A stretch of DNA of 64,000 bases from Bradyrhizobium sp. AZCC 1610 (GCF_036924515.1 NZ_JAZHRR010000001.1:6419001-6483000); one strand, 5' to 3'; counted from the first letter of the stretch, positions 15,638 through 24,312 are shown. Numbers and translations: made by a program. Notes: a model not told the origin generated them from the sequence alone.

Positions 15638-17309
15638 GGCCAACCTCTGGGCTCAAGGGAAGCTCGATCGTGAACCGCGCGCCCCCATCTGGCCGGATGC
15701 GCTCCCAATCGATCGTCCCTCCATGCGCGCCAATCAGCTCGCGCGATAGCGCCAAGCCGAGCCCCATACCGCTCGGCTTTGTCGTGACGAACGGCTCGAA
15801 CAGGTGTTTGGCCACAACATCGGACACGCCTGGCCCATTGTCCTCGATCTCGATCCGCACCCCTTTGTCTAGGGCCGCCACGCGAACGGTGACGCAGCCG
15901 GGCAATCGGCCCGCTTCCGCGGCGGCGTCGATGGCGTTGTTGATCACGTTGATCAGGCTTTGCTCGAGCTGAAGCGCGTCAACGGTGACCGGCGGGACGG
16001 ACGCAGCCTCAAGCCGCACCGATACGCCGTGCGCCCTTGCATCATCCCCGGCTAGGGCCACCACCTTCCGCGTCAGGGCACCGAGGTCAGTGGGAGCTGG
16101 CCTAAGCGTCCCACGCGAGACGAAATCCCGCAGACGCTCGAGGATGTCTTTCGCGTGCCGCAGCTGACTTGTTGCCTTTTCAAGCGACTCCGCAATCGAC
16201 GTCGGGTCGGCAGGCTTGTCGGCCAAAAGCTGCCGGCCGACGTGAAGGTACATGGCCACGTTCGACAGCGGCTGGCTGATTTGGTGCGCCAATGAAACGC
16301 CCATCGCACCGGCCGTCGCATGCCTTGTCATGCGCACCACCTCGGCATGCTGCTCGCGCAGGAGCTCATCCGATCTGCGGCGCTCGTCGACGACGGCGCC
16401 GAGCAACAACCCGTTGAACACGAGCGCCAGCACCAAGAGCTGGTAGCCCATGAAAGTGCTCGCGGGATAGCCACCCCAACTGATGAGAGCCAACAGCAGC
16501 AGATGGACGACACATACGCCAGCTGCCGCTCCCACGAACCCGGTGCGCATCGCGATCCAGCTCACCGGGAGGAACAGCAGATAGAAGAAATGGTATTCGT
16601 GGGCTCCCTCGAAGGAGAAGATCAGCCACAACGCGATCAGGACCCCCGCCAGAAAGGCCCCTGAGTCGATCAGCAGTACCGCGGGTCTTGTCTCAGCCAG
16701 ACGCTGAACTGACCCGGACGCGGCCATGGCAACGGGGAGGATGATGATGACACCGACGGTGTCTCCGACCCAAAGATGCTGCACCGCTTCCCAATACTGC
16801 CTCGCCGGCAGATCGTCGAACCACACGAGAAAGCCGCAATAGAGGCAGGCTATGACGAATGTCCCTGCCGGCACCGTCACCAGCAGCGCAATCACACTGC
16901 GCAGGTCGGACCGTCCAACCGCAAAGCCGAGGCCTCGCGTGAGACCTGCGGCGAGCGCCGCATAACCGAGCGCAACAACCGCGCTCGTGGCAACAGTAGA
17001 AGCGACGCTCTTAGCCGCCCCGTAGATGAAGAGATCGACCAGCAACGCTGCCAGGAACAGCACCGGCGCATAAGCGACGCCTTTGAGCAGCAACAGGCCG
17101 AGGCTCAGCGCCTTCACCGGATTCCACAGCGTGATGCCGAGGCCTTCGAGTTCATGGACGCGCGTGAGCCATTCGAGCCCGAGATAGGCGGCAGTGAAGA
17201 TGCCGCCGATCAGGGCGTACTGCGCCGGCGCAAGTTCGCGCGGCCAGCTGCCACTCCAGCGCAACAAGCCCGCAGCCGCGCTATTTGATCTGCGGACGAC
17301 GTCGCCCAA
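15627..17309 (-). CDS. MASE1-domain sensor histidine kinase
   Basis: About 560 residues from a TTG at 17309 that has GGAGG 8 nt upstream; the frame is open to another TTG at 17336. Eight or more hydrophobic segments in residues 30-310 form a MASE1-type membrane sensor. The transmitter follows: the H-box SLAHQISQPLSNVAMYLHVG (His342 in this numbering), N-box NVINNAIDAAAEAG, G1 box DNGPGV and G2 box GMGLGLALSREL. The ligand of MASE1 is unknown. The partner is the LuxR-type regulator whose start overlaps the 3' end. Likely outputs are the usp and nhaD promoters, which share sequence blocks. Confidence 0.9.
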   Translation of the reverse strand: MGDVVRRSNSAAAGLLRWSGSWPRELAPAQYALIGGIFTAAYLGLEWLTRVHELEGLGITLWNPVKALSLGLLLLKGVAYAPVLFLAALLVDLFIYGAAKSVASTVATSAVVALGYAALAAGLTRGLGFAVGRSDLRSVIALLVTVPAGTFVIACLYCGFLVWFDDLPARQYWEAVQHLWVGDTVGVIIILPVAMAASGSVQRLAETRPAVLLIDSGAFLAGVLIALWLIFSFEGAHEYHFFYLLFLPVSWIAMRTGFVGAAAGVCVVHLLLLALISWGGYPASTFMGYQLLVLALVFNGLLLGAVVDERRRSDELLREQHAEVVRMTRHATAGAMGVSLAHQISQPLSNVAMYLHVGRQLLADKPADPTSIAESLEKATSQLRHAKDILERLRDFVSRGTLRPAPTDLGALTRKVVALAGDDARAHGVSVRLEAASVPPVTVDALQLEQSLINVINNAIDAAAEAGRLPGCVTVRVAALDKGVRIEIEDNGPGVSDVVAKHLFEPFVTTKPSGMGLGLALSRELIGAHGGTIDWERIRPDGGARFTIELPLSPEVGHGA

Positions 17310-17324
17310 TGCAGTTCCTCCGTC

Positions 17325-17505
17325 GCCAAGCGACAATTTTTTCTCCAGCGAGAATGCGCCCCCCTAACTTCGTACGCAAGCGCGTAGGTAGTACTCACCA
17401 TAAGTCCGTGGGCACTATTCCCTACGTAGCACTGGGCGCATGTCGCGCCGTGGCGTGCTACGCCTAGTCTCCAGCAGGCACGATCCTCGCGACAGGAACA
17501 GGGCC
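17325..17505. promoter_or_regulatory. Divergent promoter region between MASE1 kinase and nhaD
   Basis: Diverged duplicate of 13870-14040. It has TACGC-AAGC-GCGTA at 17373-17386, then GTAGTACTCACCATAAG, CCCTACGTAG, GGCGTGCTACGCC and CCAGCAGGCACG. In this copy GTAGCAC and GTGCTAC also form an inverted repeat. The block order and spacing are kept, which argues for functional sites rather than chance similarity. Confidence 0.6.
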
Positions 17506-17576
17506 TGCCTTACTCAAACCCAATAGTGGAAAGCCGCAAGGTAATGACGTTCAACTCTCGTCGACAGGGGCTGACG

Positions 17577-18974
17577 ATGGTGCGTTTTGCCGGACGGCTG
17601 TGGATGCTGGCCGTTCCGGTATTTGTCTTGCTCCTGTCCGCTCCCGCGCCGCTCCATGCCATGGAGGCGGGCGCGCGCATCGACCTGACGCAGCATCCCG
17701 TCGGCTATCTGTCGCTCCTGATCTTCTTCGTCGCCTACGGATTCGTGGCCGTCGAGGAAGTCATTCAATTGCGCAAGTCGAAACCCGTCATGCTGGCGGC
17801 GGGCCTCATCTGGGCGCTTCTCGGCGTTGTCTACGCCGCGCGTGGTCAGAGCGCCGCGCTCGAAGTTGCCGCCAAGCATGTGATCCTCGACTATGGCGAG
17901 TTGATGCTGTTCCTCGTGGTGGCGATCACGTATGTGAACACGATGCAGGAGCGGCGCGTCTTCGCCGCGGTGAGGGCCAAGCTCGCCAGCAGAAAACTTT
18001 CTTATCGGCAGCTTTTCTGGCTGATCGGGGGGCTTGCGTTTGTCTTCGGCCCCATCATCGACAACCTGACAACAGCGCTCGTCATGGGCGCCGTGGTGGT
18101 GGCCGTCGGGGTCGGCAGCTACCAGTTCATCGTTATGGGTTGCATTGTCATCGTGGTGGCCGCCAATGCCGGCGGCGTCATCTCGCCATTCGGCGACATC
18201 ACCTCGCTGATGGTCTGGCAGAAAGGCAAGCTGGAATTCCTGGAGTTCTTCCATCTCTTCCTCCCGGCGCTGGCGAACTTCCTCGTGCCGGCGGCGCTCA
18301 TGCATTTCAGCTTGCCGAAAGGAATGCCGGAGCCGGTAAGCGAAACGAGGAGACTCAAGCACGGCGCGGCCGTTGTAGTCGGGCTGTTCGCGGCCACCAT
18401 CGCGACCGCCGTTTCGTTCAAGACCTTTTTCAGTTTGCCGCCCGCGCTCGGGATGATGCTGGGTCTCGGATACCTGCAAATGTACAGCTACATCCTCCAG
18501 CAGATCGGTCGCCGCCGTGACGACCAGGACATGGCGTTCGACTCCTTGCGGGAGATCAGGCGCCTGGAGTGGGACACGCTGCTGTTCTTCTTCGGCGTCA
18601 TCTTCGCCGTCGCCGGACTAGGCGTTGCCGGCTACCTCGCGCAGTTGTCGACTTATCTCTATGGCGACCTCGGACCGACCGCCGCCAACATCGCCATCGG
18701 CGTGCTGGGCGCGGCGTTCGACAACATCCCGCTGATGTTCGCGGTGCTCACCATGAACCCGGATATGTCGAGCGGCCAGTGGATGCTCGTCACGCTGAGC
18801 ACCGGTGTCGGGGGGAGCCTCGTGTCTATCGGCACGGCGGCGGGCGTGGCGCTGATGGGACTGCTGCGCAACCACTACACGTTTATCAACCATCTTCGAT
18901 GGACCTGGGCCATTGCGCTTGGCTACATGGCAAGCATCCTCACCCATCTGTGGATCAACGCCGCGCTCATGTAG
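17577..18974 (+). CDS. nhaD: NhaD-type Na+/H+ antiporter
   Basis: 465 residues from ATG 17577 (MVRFAGRLWMLAVPVFVLLL), chosen for the AGGGG 7 nt upstream; GTG 17526 and ATG 17544 are alternatives. It is a polytopic inner-membrane protein of the ion transporter superfamily with about 12 helices. Conserved elements include GPIIDNLTTALVMGAVVVAV (the acidic/Asn membrane motif), ANAGGVISPFGDITSLMVWQ, then GVLGAAFDNIPLMFAVLTM with the second buried Asp-Asn pair, and GGSLVSIGTAAGVALMG. NhaD exports sodium or lithium in exchange for protons. It is divergent from the MASE1 kinase gene and shares promoter blocks with the usp gene. Confidence 0.9.
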   Translation: MVRFAGRLWMLAVPVFVLLLSAPAPLHAMEAGARIDLTQHPVGYLSLLIFFVAYGFVAVEEVIQLRKSKPVMLAAGLIWALLGVVYAARGQSAALEVAAKHVILDYGELMLFLVVAITYVNTMQERRVFAAVRAKLASRKLSYRQLFWLIGGLAFVFGPIIDNLTTALVMGAVVVAVGVGSYQFIVMGCIVIVVAANAGGVISPFGDITSLMVWQKGKLEFLEFFHLFLPALANFLVPAALMHFSLPKGMPEPVSETRRLKHGAAVVVGLFAATIATAVSFKTFFSLPPALGMMLGLGYLQMYSYILQQIGRRRDDQDMAFDSLREIRRLEWDTLLFFFGVIFAVAGLGVAGYLAQLSTYLYGDLGPTAANIAIGVLGAAFDNIPLMFAVLTMNPDMSSGQWMLVTLSTGVGGSLVSIGTAAGVALMGLLRNHYTFINHLRWTWAIALGYMASILTHLWINAALM

Positions 18975-18980
18975 CGCGGC
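18960..18980 (+). terminator. Hairpin across the nhaD stop codon
   Basis: GCCGCGCT, loop CATGT, AGCGCGGC: a perfect 8-bp stem spanning the TAG stop. No T-run follows, so termination may be weak or the hairpin may protect the mRNA end. Confidence 0.4.
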
Positions 18981-19121
18981 GAGACAGAAGCCTCAGTCGT
19001 CGCGAGAACCGGTGCGCTAAAGGCGCTTGTTGCGGTTTAGCCCCAAACAAGCGAATAGTTTGCGATGCATGCGAGAGCGGCGGCCCTTTAGCCGCTGCTT
19101 TGGTTGAACGAGCGAACCCTC

Positions 19122-19238
19122 AATTGTCCGCTTTGGGTGGCGGACCACGACCAAGGGCAACCGGGAAGTACACTTTGCCCTATAATCGGACATCGTCAGC
19201 CCAACCGGTCAGGTCCGAAAAGTGCCAGAAGCGGGCTT
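19122..19238 (+). repeat. Intergenic repeat copy 5
   Basis: TTGTCCGCTTTGGGTGGCGG, then ATCGGACATCGTCAGCC and GTCCGAAAAGTGCCAGAAGC. The middle is divergent. The stretch 18981-19121 before it has no gene. Confidence 0.8.
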
Positions 19239-19244
19239 TGACAT

Positions 19245-20534
19245 TCATGCGGCTTCCAATCGGCTGGCCAGCATCTTGTCTATGCGCCTGCCGTCCAGAT
19301 CGACAATTTCAAATCGCCATCCTTCAGTTTCAATTCTATCGCCAATGCTAGGAATCGTGCCGAACTCCTGAAGCAAAAACCCCGCAACCGTCTGATATGG
19401 CCGCGATGGAGGAAGGGTGATCCCGAGCAATTTTGCAAATTCGACCGCGGGCATCCACCCCGAGATTAGATAAGAGCCATCCTCGCGCCTTACGGCAGCA
19501 GGCTCAGCAGGCCCGTCTTTCGTATGGAAGGAGCCGACAATCGCTTCAAGAATATCTGCGGTCGTCACGACACCTTGGAAAACGCCATACTCGTCGTGCA
19601 CGAGCCCAATGTGCACAGGAGACTCCCTCAATATCGCGATAACGTCTCGCGCGTCGAGAGATTCAGGAATGACAGGAGCGTCCCGAACCAGCTTCCGAAT
19701 GTTCGGCTTGTGCCCGGATAAATAGACATCGAGTATATCCTTGGCTTGCACGATTCCAAGCGCATGTTCCCGATTGCCTTCGAAAACCGCAAAACAGGAG
19801 TGATCGCTACTTCGCAAAGCCCTGTAAATCGTCGGAGCCGGATCGGTCAAATCGATCGTGCTTACTTCACGGCGAGGCGTCATGACGGCCCCTACCGGAA
19901 GATCACCCAATCGCATCACGCCTGCGATCATCTCTTTCTCGCCCGGCTCCAGCACACCGGCATTTTCGGCCTCGACGACAAGCGAGCGAATTTCATCTTC
20001 GCTGATTTTCTCTTCCGCTTCACCACGATGGCCCAGAAGCCACAGCAGCGCCTTGCCGGAACGATCCAACAGCCAGACCAGAGGCAACGATATCTTGGCC
20101 AGCACTACCATCGCAGGCGCAACCCTGGCCGCCACCGCCTCGGGATCGCGTAGCGCAATCTGCTTTGGAACAAGCTCGCCGATAATCAATGAGGCATAGG
20201 TGATGACGGTCACGACAACGCCGACACCGATCGTCTCTGCGACGACGGGCGAAAATCCGGCCTCGATCAGCCAAGATGCAAGGCGCAGCCCTAGCGTAGC
20301 GCCCGAGAAAGCGCCGGATAGCACGCCAATCAGCGTGATGCCGATTTGAACTGTAGACAGGAATTTGCCGGGATCGGATGCCAGTGCGAGGGCACGGCGA
20401 GACCCTTTGACGCCCTTTTCGACAAGACCGGCCAACCTTGCCGGGCGCGATGATACGATGGCCAACTCCGACATTGCGAGTAGGCCATTGATGACAATCA
20501 GGATCGTGACGATCCCGAGGTCTAGATATAACAC
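19245..20534 (-). CDS. CNNM/HlyC-CorC family membrane protein (DUF21, CBS pair, CorC domain)
   Basis: 429 residues from GTG 20534 (LYLDLGIVTILIVINGLLAM), with GAAGAAGG upstream; the open frame to 20756 adds only non-conserved sequence. Domain order: DUF21/CNNM membrane domain (about 1-190, SELAIVSSRPARLAGLVEKG, and IIGELVPKQIALRDPE), an acidic linker, a CBS pair (about 210-340: VMTPRREVSTIDLTDPAP, DEYGVFQGVVTTADILEAIV) and a C-terminal CorC_HlyC transporter-associated domain (YQTVAGFLLQEFGTIPSIGD). Members transport or sense Mg2+ or related cations; the old hemolysin name reflects one homologue. It is complete and transcribed divergently from a small membrane protein gene. Confidence 0.92.
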   Translation of the reverse strand: MLYLDLGIVTILIVINGLLAMSELAIVSSRPARLAGLVEKGVKGSRRALALASDPGKFLSTVQIGITLIGVLSGAFSGATLGLRLASWLIEAGFSPVVAETIGVGVVVTVITYASLIIGELVPKQIALRDPEAVAARVAPAMVVLAKISLPLVWLLDRSGKALLWLLGHRGEAEEKISEDEIRSLVVEAENAGVLEPGEKEMIAGVMRLGDLPVGAVMTPRREVSTIDLTDPAPTIYRALRSSDHSCFAVFEGNREHALGIVQAKDILDVYLSGHKPNIRKLVRDAPVIPESLDARDVIAILRESPVHIGLVHDEYGVFQGVVTTADILEAIVGSFHTKDGPAEPAAVRREDGSYLISGWMPAVEFAKLLGITLPPSRPYQTVAGFLLQEFGTIPSIGDRIETEGWRFEIVDLDGRRIDKMLASRLEAA

Positions 20535-20645
20535 GCTGGAACCTTCTTCTGGGCGCGCAGCCGTACCGCCACCACAACATCGCCGCAGCACATATGTAAT
20601 GTCCTGCCTTGAGCACGCAATGGAACCGTCACCCGAGAGGGTCGC

Positions 20646-20855
20646 ATGCGAGATAATCAAGATCGGAAAGGCTCGACCAGTATTCGCACTCTCGCCGTTA
20701 TCGCTGCAGCGATCATTCTGGCGATTGCCGCCCTCGCATGGGACGATACTACGCATGTTCCCAGCAATCCCGGACCAAGCGGAACACCGGGATCCACGGT
20801 GCGAGACCAGACCCCACCGCCAGCCGTAGAGACAACCACAGGAACGGTGCGCTGA
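20646..20855 (+). CDS. Small single-pass membrane protein with Pro/Thr-rich tail
   Basis: 69 residues from ATG 20646, with GAGAGGG upstream. A charged N-terminus (MRDNQDRKGSTSIR) precedes one transmembrane helix (about 15-32, LAVIAAAIILAIAALAW). The outside part is rich in Pro, Ser and Thr (HVPSNPGPSGTPG). This architecture is common for unannotated Bradyrhizobium envelope peptides. It diverges from the CNNM gene with a 111-bp gap. Function unknown. Confidence 0.65.
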   Translation: MRDNQDRKGSTSIRTLAVIAAAIILAIAALAWDDTTHVPSNPGPSGTPGSTVRDQTPPPAVETTTGTVR

Positions 20856-20889
20856 CGGCTTCTTAATAGGAGCTTGGAGGACAGCGTTA

Positions 20890-20976
20890 CAGGTCCCTCG
20901 GTCCGAATGTCCGCTTCGGGTCGGTCAATCGCGTCATTTTGGTCGTCGGCCGACTACTTCCGATCTTCCCCTGGGG
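20890..20976 (+). repeat. Intergenic repeat copy 6 (5' half only)
   Basis: GAATGTCCGCTTCGGGTC, GTCAATCGCGTCATTTTGG, GTCGGCCGAC and TACTTCCGATCTTCCCCTGG. It stops before the GGACATCGTCAG half. Confidence 0.85.
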
Positions 20977-21396
20977 CGCACAGGAAACAGATCGGCAACT
21001 TAGAGACCGTCCGCGCTAAACGCGCGAGAGCCGCCGGGATGTCCCCAGCGGCTCGCGCGTTGCGTAGCGATGTGGTGCGACGCGCAGCGTCGCGTGGTGG
21101 AACGTTGCGATGCGCCGAGGCGCGCCGCGTTGCCAACCGTGATGTCGATAAGTCCTACGCGTCCCATCGACTAAGGTAAGGTGGCTGGTCGCGAGGCAAC
21201 TTCAAGACAGCGCTGCTGTCGTAGTCGTCATCTGTTTCGAATCGCGCCGAAAAAGACGCGACTGCTGGATCGCCGCATCACTATCGCTCATTTATTGGAT
21301 GGCAGCGGTGCGTCACCAGCGTGATCTTATTCCGCCCGAAAGCTGCGGGCAGACAGCTCGCGTTTGTGCCAATCGGCGCGCCGACGACGTTCAGAG
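20977..21396. other. Gene-free stretch with a long GC-rich hairpin
   Basis: No credible gene. At 21021-21059 CGCGCGAG-AG-CCGC pairs with GCGGCTCGCGCG (12 bp with a 2-nt bulge, 13-nt loop). The 21060-21170 stretch is unusually dense in GCG/CGC words (for example GCGACGCGCAGCGTCGCG), perhaps a decayed structured repeat. Confidence 0.45.
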
Positions 21397-21490
21397 GTCT
21401 GACGGCACCGCTACCGCATTTTCCGCTTTACCCCCGATGGCGGACATCGACCATCGCCGGATCGATGTCCGTTTCGTGCCAACAGGCGAC
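21397..21490 (+). repeat. Intergenic repeat copy 7 (SALPP-type variant)
   Basis: Near-identical to copy 1 but uninterrupted. The segment translates in one frame to SALPPMADIDHRRIDVRFVP, a sequence seen in many dubious Bradyrhizobium ORFs, so such ORFs here should not be called genes. It contains the hairpin GGACATCGA/TCGATGTCC. Confidence 0.85.
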
Positions 21491-21702
21491 CTAGTGCAAT
21501 TCCTTCACTGCAGCGCGATAGGTGATTGACACCAAGCCGCCTCCAGGCCAGATTTTGTGGCGGTTGATACGACCTGCTGGTTGCACCCTCACGGGAACGG
21601 TGAACGTATCGAGCCCTTTATTGGCTTTCCTTTGCCCGAGCGACCGGGTCAGCAACGCAACCGCCTGACATGCCTGGTTCGCTCTAGTCAAAGGACGAAG
21701 TC

Positions 21703-22509
21703 ATGCGCGATTTTCGCGATGCAAAGGCCATGGCGCAGACCCTGCGCGCCTCCCTGACTGCCAAAACGGTCACCATCAGCCACAGCGAGAGCCTGGAGCT
21801 GGTCTCAAAAATGTTCGGCGTCGCCGACTGGAACACGCTGTCGGCGCAGATCCAGGCGGGCCGTGAGGGACCGTTGGTCGCAGCCGCAACACACGCCACG
21901 GAGGCGGGACGCCATCCCGCCATGCCGATCCGGGATTTCGCGCCGTTCCCCGGCGGGATCGTGCCGTTTTACACCGACCGCGCCAAAACCATTCAGGCGC
22001 TTGGGCGGGCCTTTCAAGGCGCGCGGCAGATTATAGTCGCGATCCAAAGAAGCTCCGACGTCGACGAGCCCGGACTTGCTGATGTCTATGACGTCGGTGT
22101 TCTTGGTAGCGTCCTCACCCTAGACCAGCTGGCCGACGGCAGATGGAAGGCGCTGACCCAAATCCATCGGCGCGTCATGATCAAAGACTTCGTCGGCGAG
22201 GCGGACGGCTATGTCGCCGATGTCGAAGTTCTCGACGAACAACCTGCTCCGGATGTGCCGGACCTGATCCTGATGAAAACCAAAGCGTATTTCATTGCCC
22301 ATTCATTTCGGGATGCAATAAAGCAAGGTTATCCGCGTGTGCCGCAAATCAAGCCGCCGTTTGAACGGATCCGCGATCCTGGCCGGCTCGCCGATATGAT
22401 TGCGTCGCATATCGAGCTTTCGATCCCGGATAAGCAGGCGCTGCTCGCGACCCTCGATCCCGTAAGGCGGCTCGAAAGGGTTGGGGACCTCCTGCAGGGT
22501 AACGCTTGA
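21703..22509 (+). CDS. Glyoxalase-related domain fused to a Lon N-terminal (LON) domain
   Basis: 268 residues. Residues 1-52 (MRDFRDAKAMAQTLRASL, HSESLELVSKMFGVADWNTL) match the short glyoxalase-related N-terminal domain seen in many alphaproteobacterial proteins. Residues about 75-265 resemble the Lon substrate-binding N-domain: IRDFAPFPGGIVPFYTDRAK, then VAIQRSSDVDEPGLADVYDV, GVLGSVLTLDQLADGRWKAL and a C-terminal helical part DKQALLATLDPVRRLERVGD. There is no AAA+ or protease domain, so it cannot degrade proteins alone; it may bind substrates or partners. The start ATG is preceded by AGGACG. It stands alone. Confidence 0.75.
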   Translation: MRDFRDAKAMAQTLRASLTAKTVTISHSESLELVSKMFGVADWNTLSAQIQAGREGPLVAAATHATEAGRHPAMPIRDFAPFPGGIVPFYTDRAKTIQALGRAFQGARQIIVAIQRSSDVDEPGLADVYDVGVLGSVLTLDQLADGRWKALTQIHRRVMIKDFVGEADGYVADVEVLDEQPAPDVPDLILMKTKAYFIAHSFRDAIKQGYPRVPQIKPPFERIRDPGRLADMIASHIELSIPDKQALLATLDPVRRLERVGDLLQGNA

Positions 22510-22519
22510 GGTCAGCTAA

Positions 22520-22570
22520 GGGTCAAATTCGGAAATCAGGGCGCGCAACTGGGCAGTCCGCTTTACCCTC
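22520..22570 (+). repeat. Intergenic repeat copy 8, left part (split by MITE)
   Basis: GGGTCAAATTCGGAAATCAG, then CAGTCCGCTTTACCCTC, interrupted exactly where copy 3 is interrupted by its IS. Confidence 0.85.
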
Positions 22571-22790
22571 GATATTGTTGCAGAAGTCGAAAATCGAGCG
22601 ACCCGGAAAATCTCGCGAAAGTTGATCTTTGGACTTCTCCGCCGCTGCGTTGCTTTTCAGCGCCACTACGGAGATCCCTGGTCGATTTTGGATGAAACGA
22701 TATGGTCCCTCACGTCGCCGCTCGTAAAACGCATCAGCGGCTCTAAAAAATTTCGTTCGTCCCCCCCAAAAAGACTTTTGCAACAATATC
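22571..22790. mobile_element. 220-bp MITE-like element flanked by CCCTC
   Basis: Terminal inverted repeats GATATTGTTGCAGAAGTC (left) and GATATTGTTGCAAAAGTC (complement of the right end), 18 bp with one mismatch. A CCCTC direct repeat lies at 22566-22570 and 22791-22795. The ends resemble those of the IS1182-type element at 10545 (GATTGTGTTGCAAAACTC). No transposase remains inside; the 180-bp interior matches nothing recognised. It is probably mobilised by an IS1182-type transposase. Confidence 0.8.
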
Positions 22791-22855
22791 CCCTCAAGAA
22801 CAGACATGATCAGCCGGGCCTACCATGTCCGAAAAGTACCAAAACCGGAAGTGGA
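22791..22855 (+). repeat. Intergenic repeat copy 8, right part
   Basis: CCCTCAAGAACAGACATGAT, then CCATGTCCGAAAAGTACC: continuation of copy 8 after the MITE. Confidence 0.85.
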
Positions 22856-22909
22856 ATGGTTTTCGGTACGCCTAGGGCGATTGATCTTAGGCTTATACCA
22901 AGCGACAGT

Positions 22910-24076
22910 ATGGACATGGAGATGCGGTGTCCGAACTGGAAAGGTCATTCTTGGCTTCCCTATTGTTGGGCCATCTTGATATTCTCTTGTTCGCGGGTGG
23001 TGGTCGCGCTCGGACTGGTATTCTCGCAAAAATATGTGCCCAGCTCGATCGAACGCTGGTCGGCGGGACCGCTCTGGTACCACCAATTGCTGCAATGGGA
23101 TTCGGAATGGTATTTCAAGATCGTCACAGAAGGCTATCGGTATAACGGCGATCCGACTATTCAACAGAATATCGTGTTTTACCCGCTGTATCCGATGCTC
23201 GCACGGGGCCTGGTGACGTTTAGCGGCCTCACGCCTGCGGATGCTTTGCTGTTGATATCGAATCTCGCGGGATTGTTCGCCATCGGCGTTCTTTTCAAGC
23301 TAGTTCGCGAGGAATTTGGTGATCAACTCGCTCTCGCCACAACCGCGCTGCTCAGCTTTTTTCCGGCTTCGGTTTTGCTATCGGCCGGGTATACCGAACC
23401 CTTGGCACTGCTTCTAATCGTTTCGTTTTTTCTTGCTTTGAAGCGAAAATGCTATTTGTTAGCAGCACTGCTTGCAGGCTTGGTAATTTCTGACCGATCA
23501 ACGGGCATTGTCCTATTACCCGTCCTTCTCTGGGAGATGTGGCTCAATCGCGATCAGAGGCCGTTCCTTCCTGCTCTCTTGCCATGCATCCTTCTCGCGA
23601 CATCGGGCATCTGGCTATTCATGATCTATCTCTGGAGCTCTTTCGGAACACCGTTTGCTTTTTCGGATGGGCAGGTGGCTTTCCATCAAGGAACGACCCT
23701 AGCTACAAGATTAGTTGCGGCACTCAAATTTGAGCCCTTCACCCGAATGATCCTCAATGATTGGAATCCATGGGGGCAAGCTAGCTGGTTTACATTATTG
23801 TTCGTTGTCCTGATTGTTGTGGGCTGGTCTCGACTGCCCTCAACTTGGACACTGTTTGCCATGGGTGTGCTGTTGTTGCCATATCTAACACTCAGCGGTG
23901 GGCCAGCAGGCTTCGTCTCAATGAGCCGATTTAATCTCCTTTCATTTCCTCTGTTTGTAGTGTTGGCTGATTTGGGATTGCGAGCGAAGTGGCTTTTAGC
24001 AGGAGTTATAGGACTTTTCGGTGCGTCTTTGTTCATGAACACCGCCCTGTTTGCTCGGAGAATTTGGATTGGTTGA
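22910..24076 (+). CDS. PIG-V-like GT-C membrane glycosyltransferase
   Basis: 388 residues from ATG 22910 (in-frame ATGs at 22916 and 22922 are alternatives). About ten membrane helices. The first lumenal/periplasmic loop has LLQWDSEWYFKIVTEGY, which is the W-D-S-x-W-Y signature of PIG-V/GT-C mannosyltransferases (catalytic Asp), followed by NIVFYPLYPMLARGL, as in that family, and LSAGYTEPLALLLI. Such enzymes transfer sugars from lipid-linked donors to envelope glycolipids or polysaccharides. No sugar-biosynthesis genes are nearby. AT content looks somewhat higher than in its neighbours, which may indicate transfer. Confidence 0.8.
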   Translation: MDMEMRCPNWKGHSWLPYCWAILIFSCSRVVVALGLVFSQKYVPSSIERWSAGPLWYHQLLQWDSEWYFKIVTEGYRYNGDPTIQQNIVFYPLYPMLARGLVTFSGLTPADALLLISNLAGLFAIGVLFKLVREEFGDQLALATTALLSFFPASVLLSAGYTEPLALLLIVSFFLALKRKCYLLAALLAGLVISDRSTGIVLLPVLLWEMWLNRDQRPFLPALLPCILLATSGIWLFMIYLWSSFGTPFAFSDGQVAFHQGTTLATRLVAALKFEPFTRMILNDWNPWGQASWFTLLFVVLIVVGWSRLPSTWTLFAMGVLLLPYLTLSGGPAGFVSMSRFNLLSFPLFVVLADLGLRAKWLLAGVIGLFGASLFMNTALFARRIWIG

Positions 24077-24159
24077 TCGCTACAAAGCGCTCACGGCGAC
24101 ATTTCCCTAGCCGCAGCGACCCAGTTTCACACTGCATACCCCGCTATAGATCGTTCAGA

Positions 24160-24275
24160 CCGAATGTGGGCTTCGGGTCAATCGCGTCGGTTTGACTGCG
24201 TACCGCCGACTTCCGCTCTACCCCCGTCAACGGACATCGTCAGCTCGGCCCGGCGGGTCCGTTTCGTGCCAATAG
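24160..24275 (+). repeat. Intergenic repeat copy 9
   Basis: GGGCTTCGGGTCAATCGCG, then CCGCCGACTTCCGCTCTACC, CAACGGACATCGTCAGC and GTCCGTTTCGTGCCAATAG. Confidence 0.85.
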
Positions 24276-24312
24276 GAGCCGATCGTTGAGAGATTGGCCG
24301 GTTCAACCGGAG

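Noticed and set aside
15008..17336. Assignment of the kinase/regulator pair as FixLJ
   Set aside because: The regulator is FixJ-like, but the kinase has a MASE1 membrane sensor and no heme-PAS domain, so the FixL name is not supported.
21299..21529. A frame containing SALPPMADIDHRRIDVRFVP
   Set aside because: This translates the intergenic repeat. The same translation occurs wherever this repeat lies, so it is not evidence of a gene.
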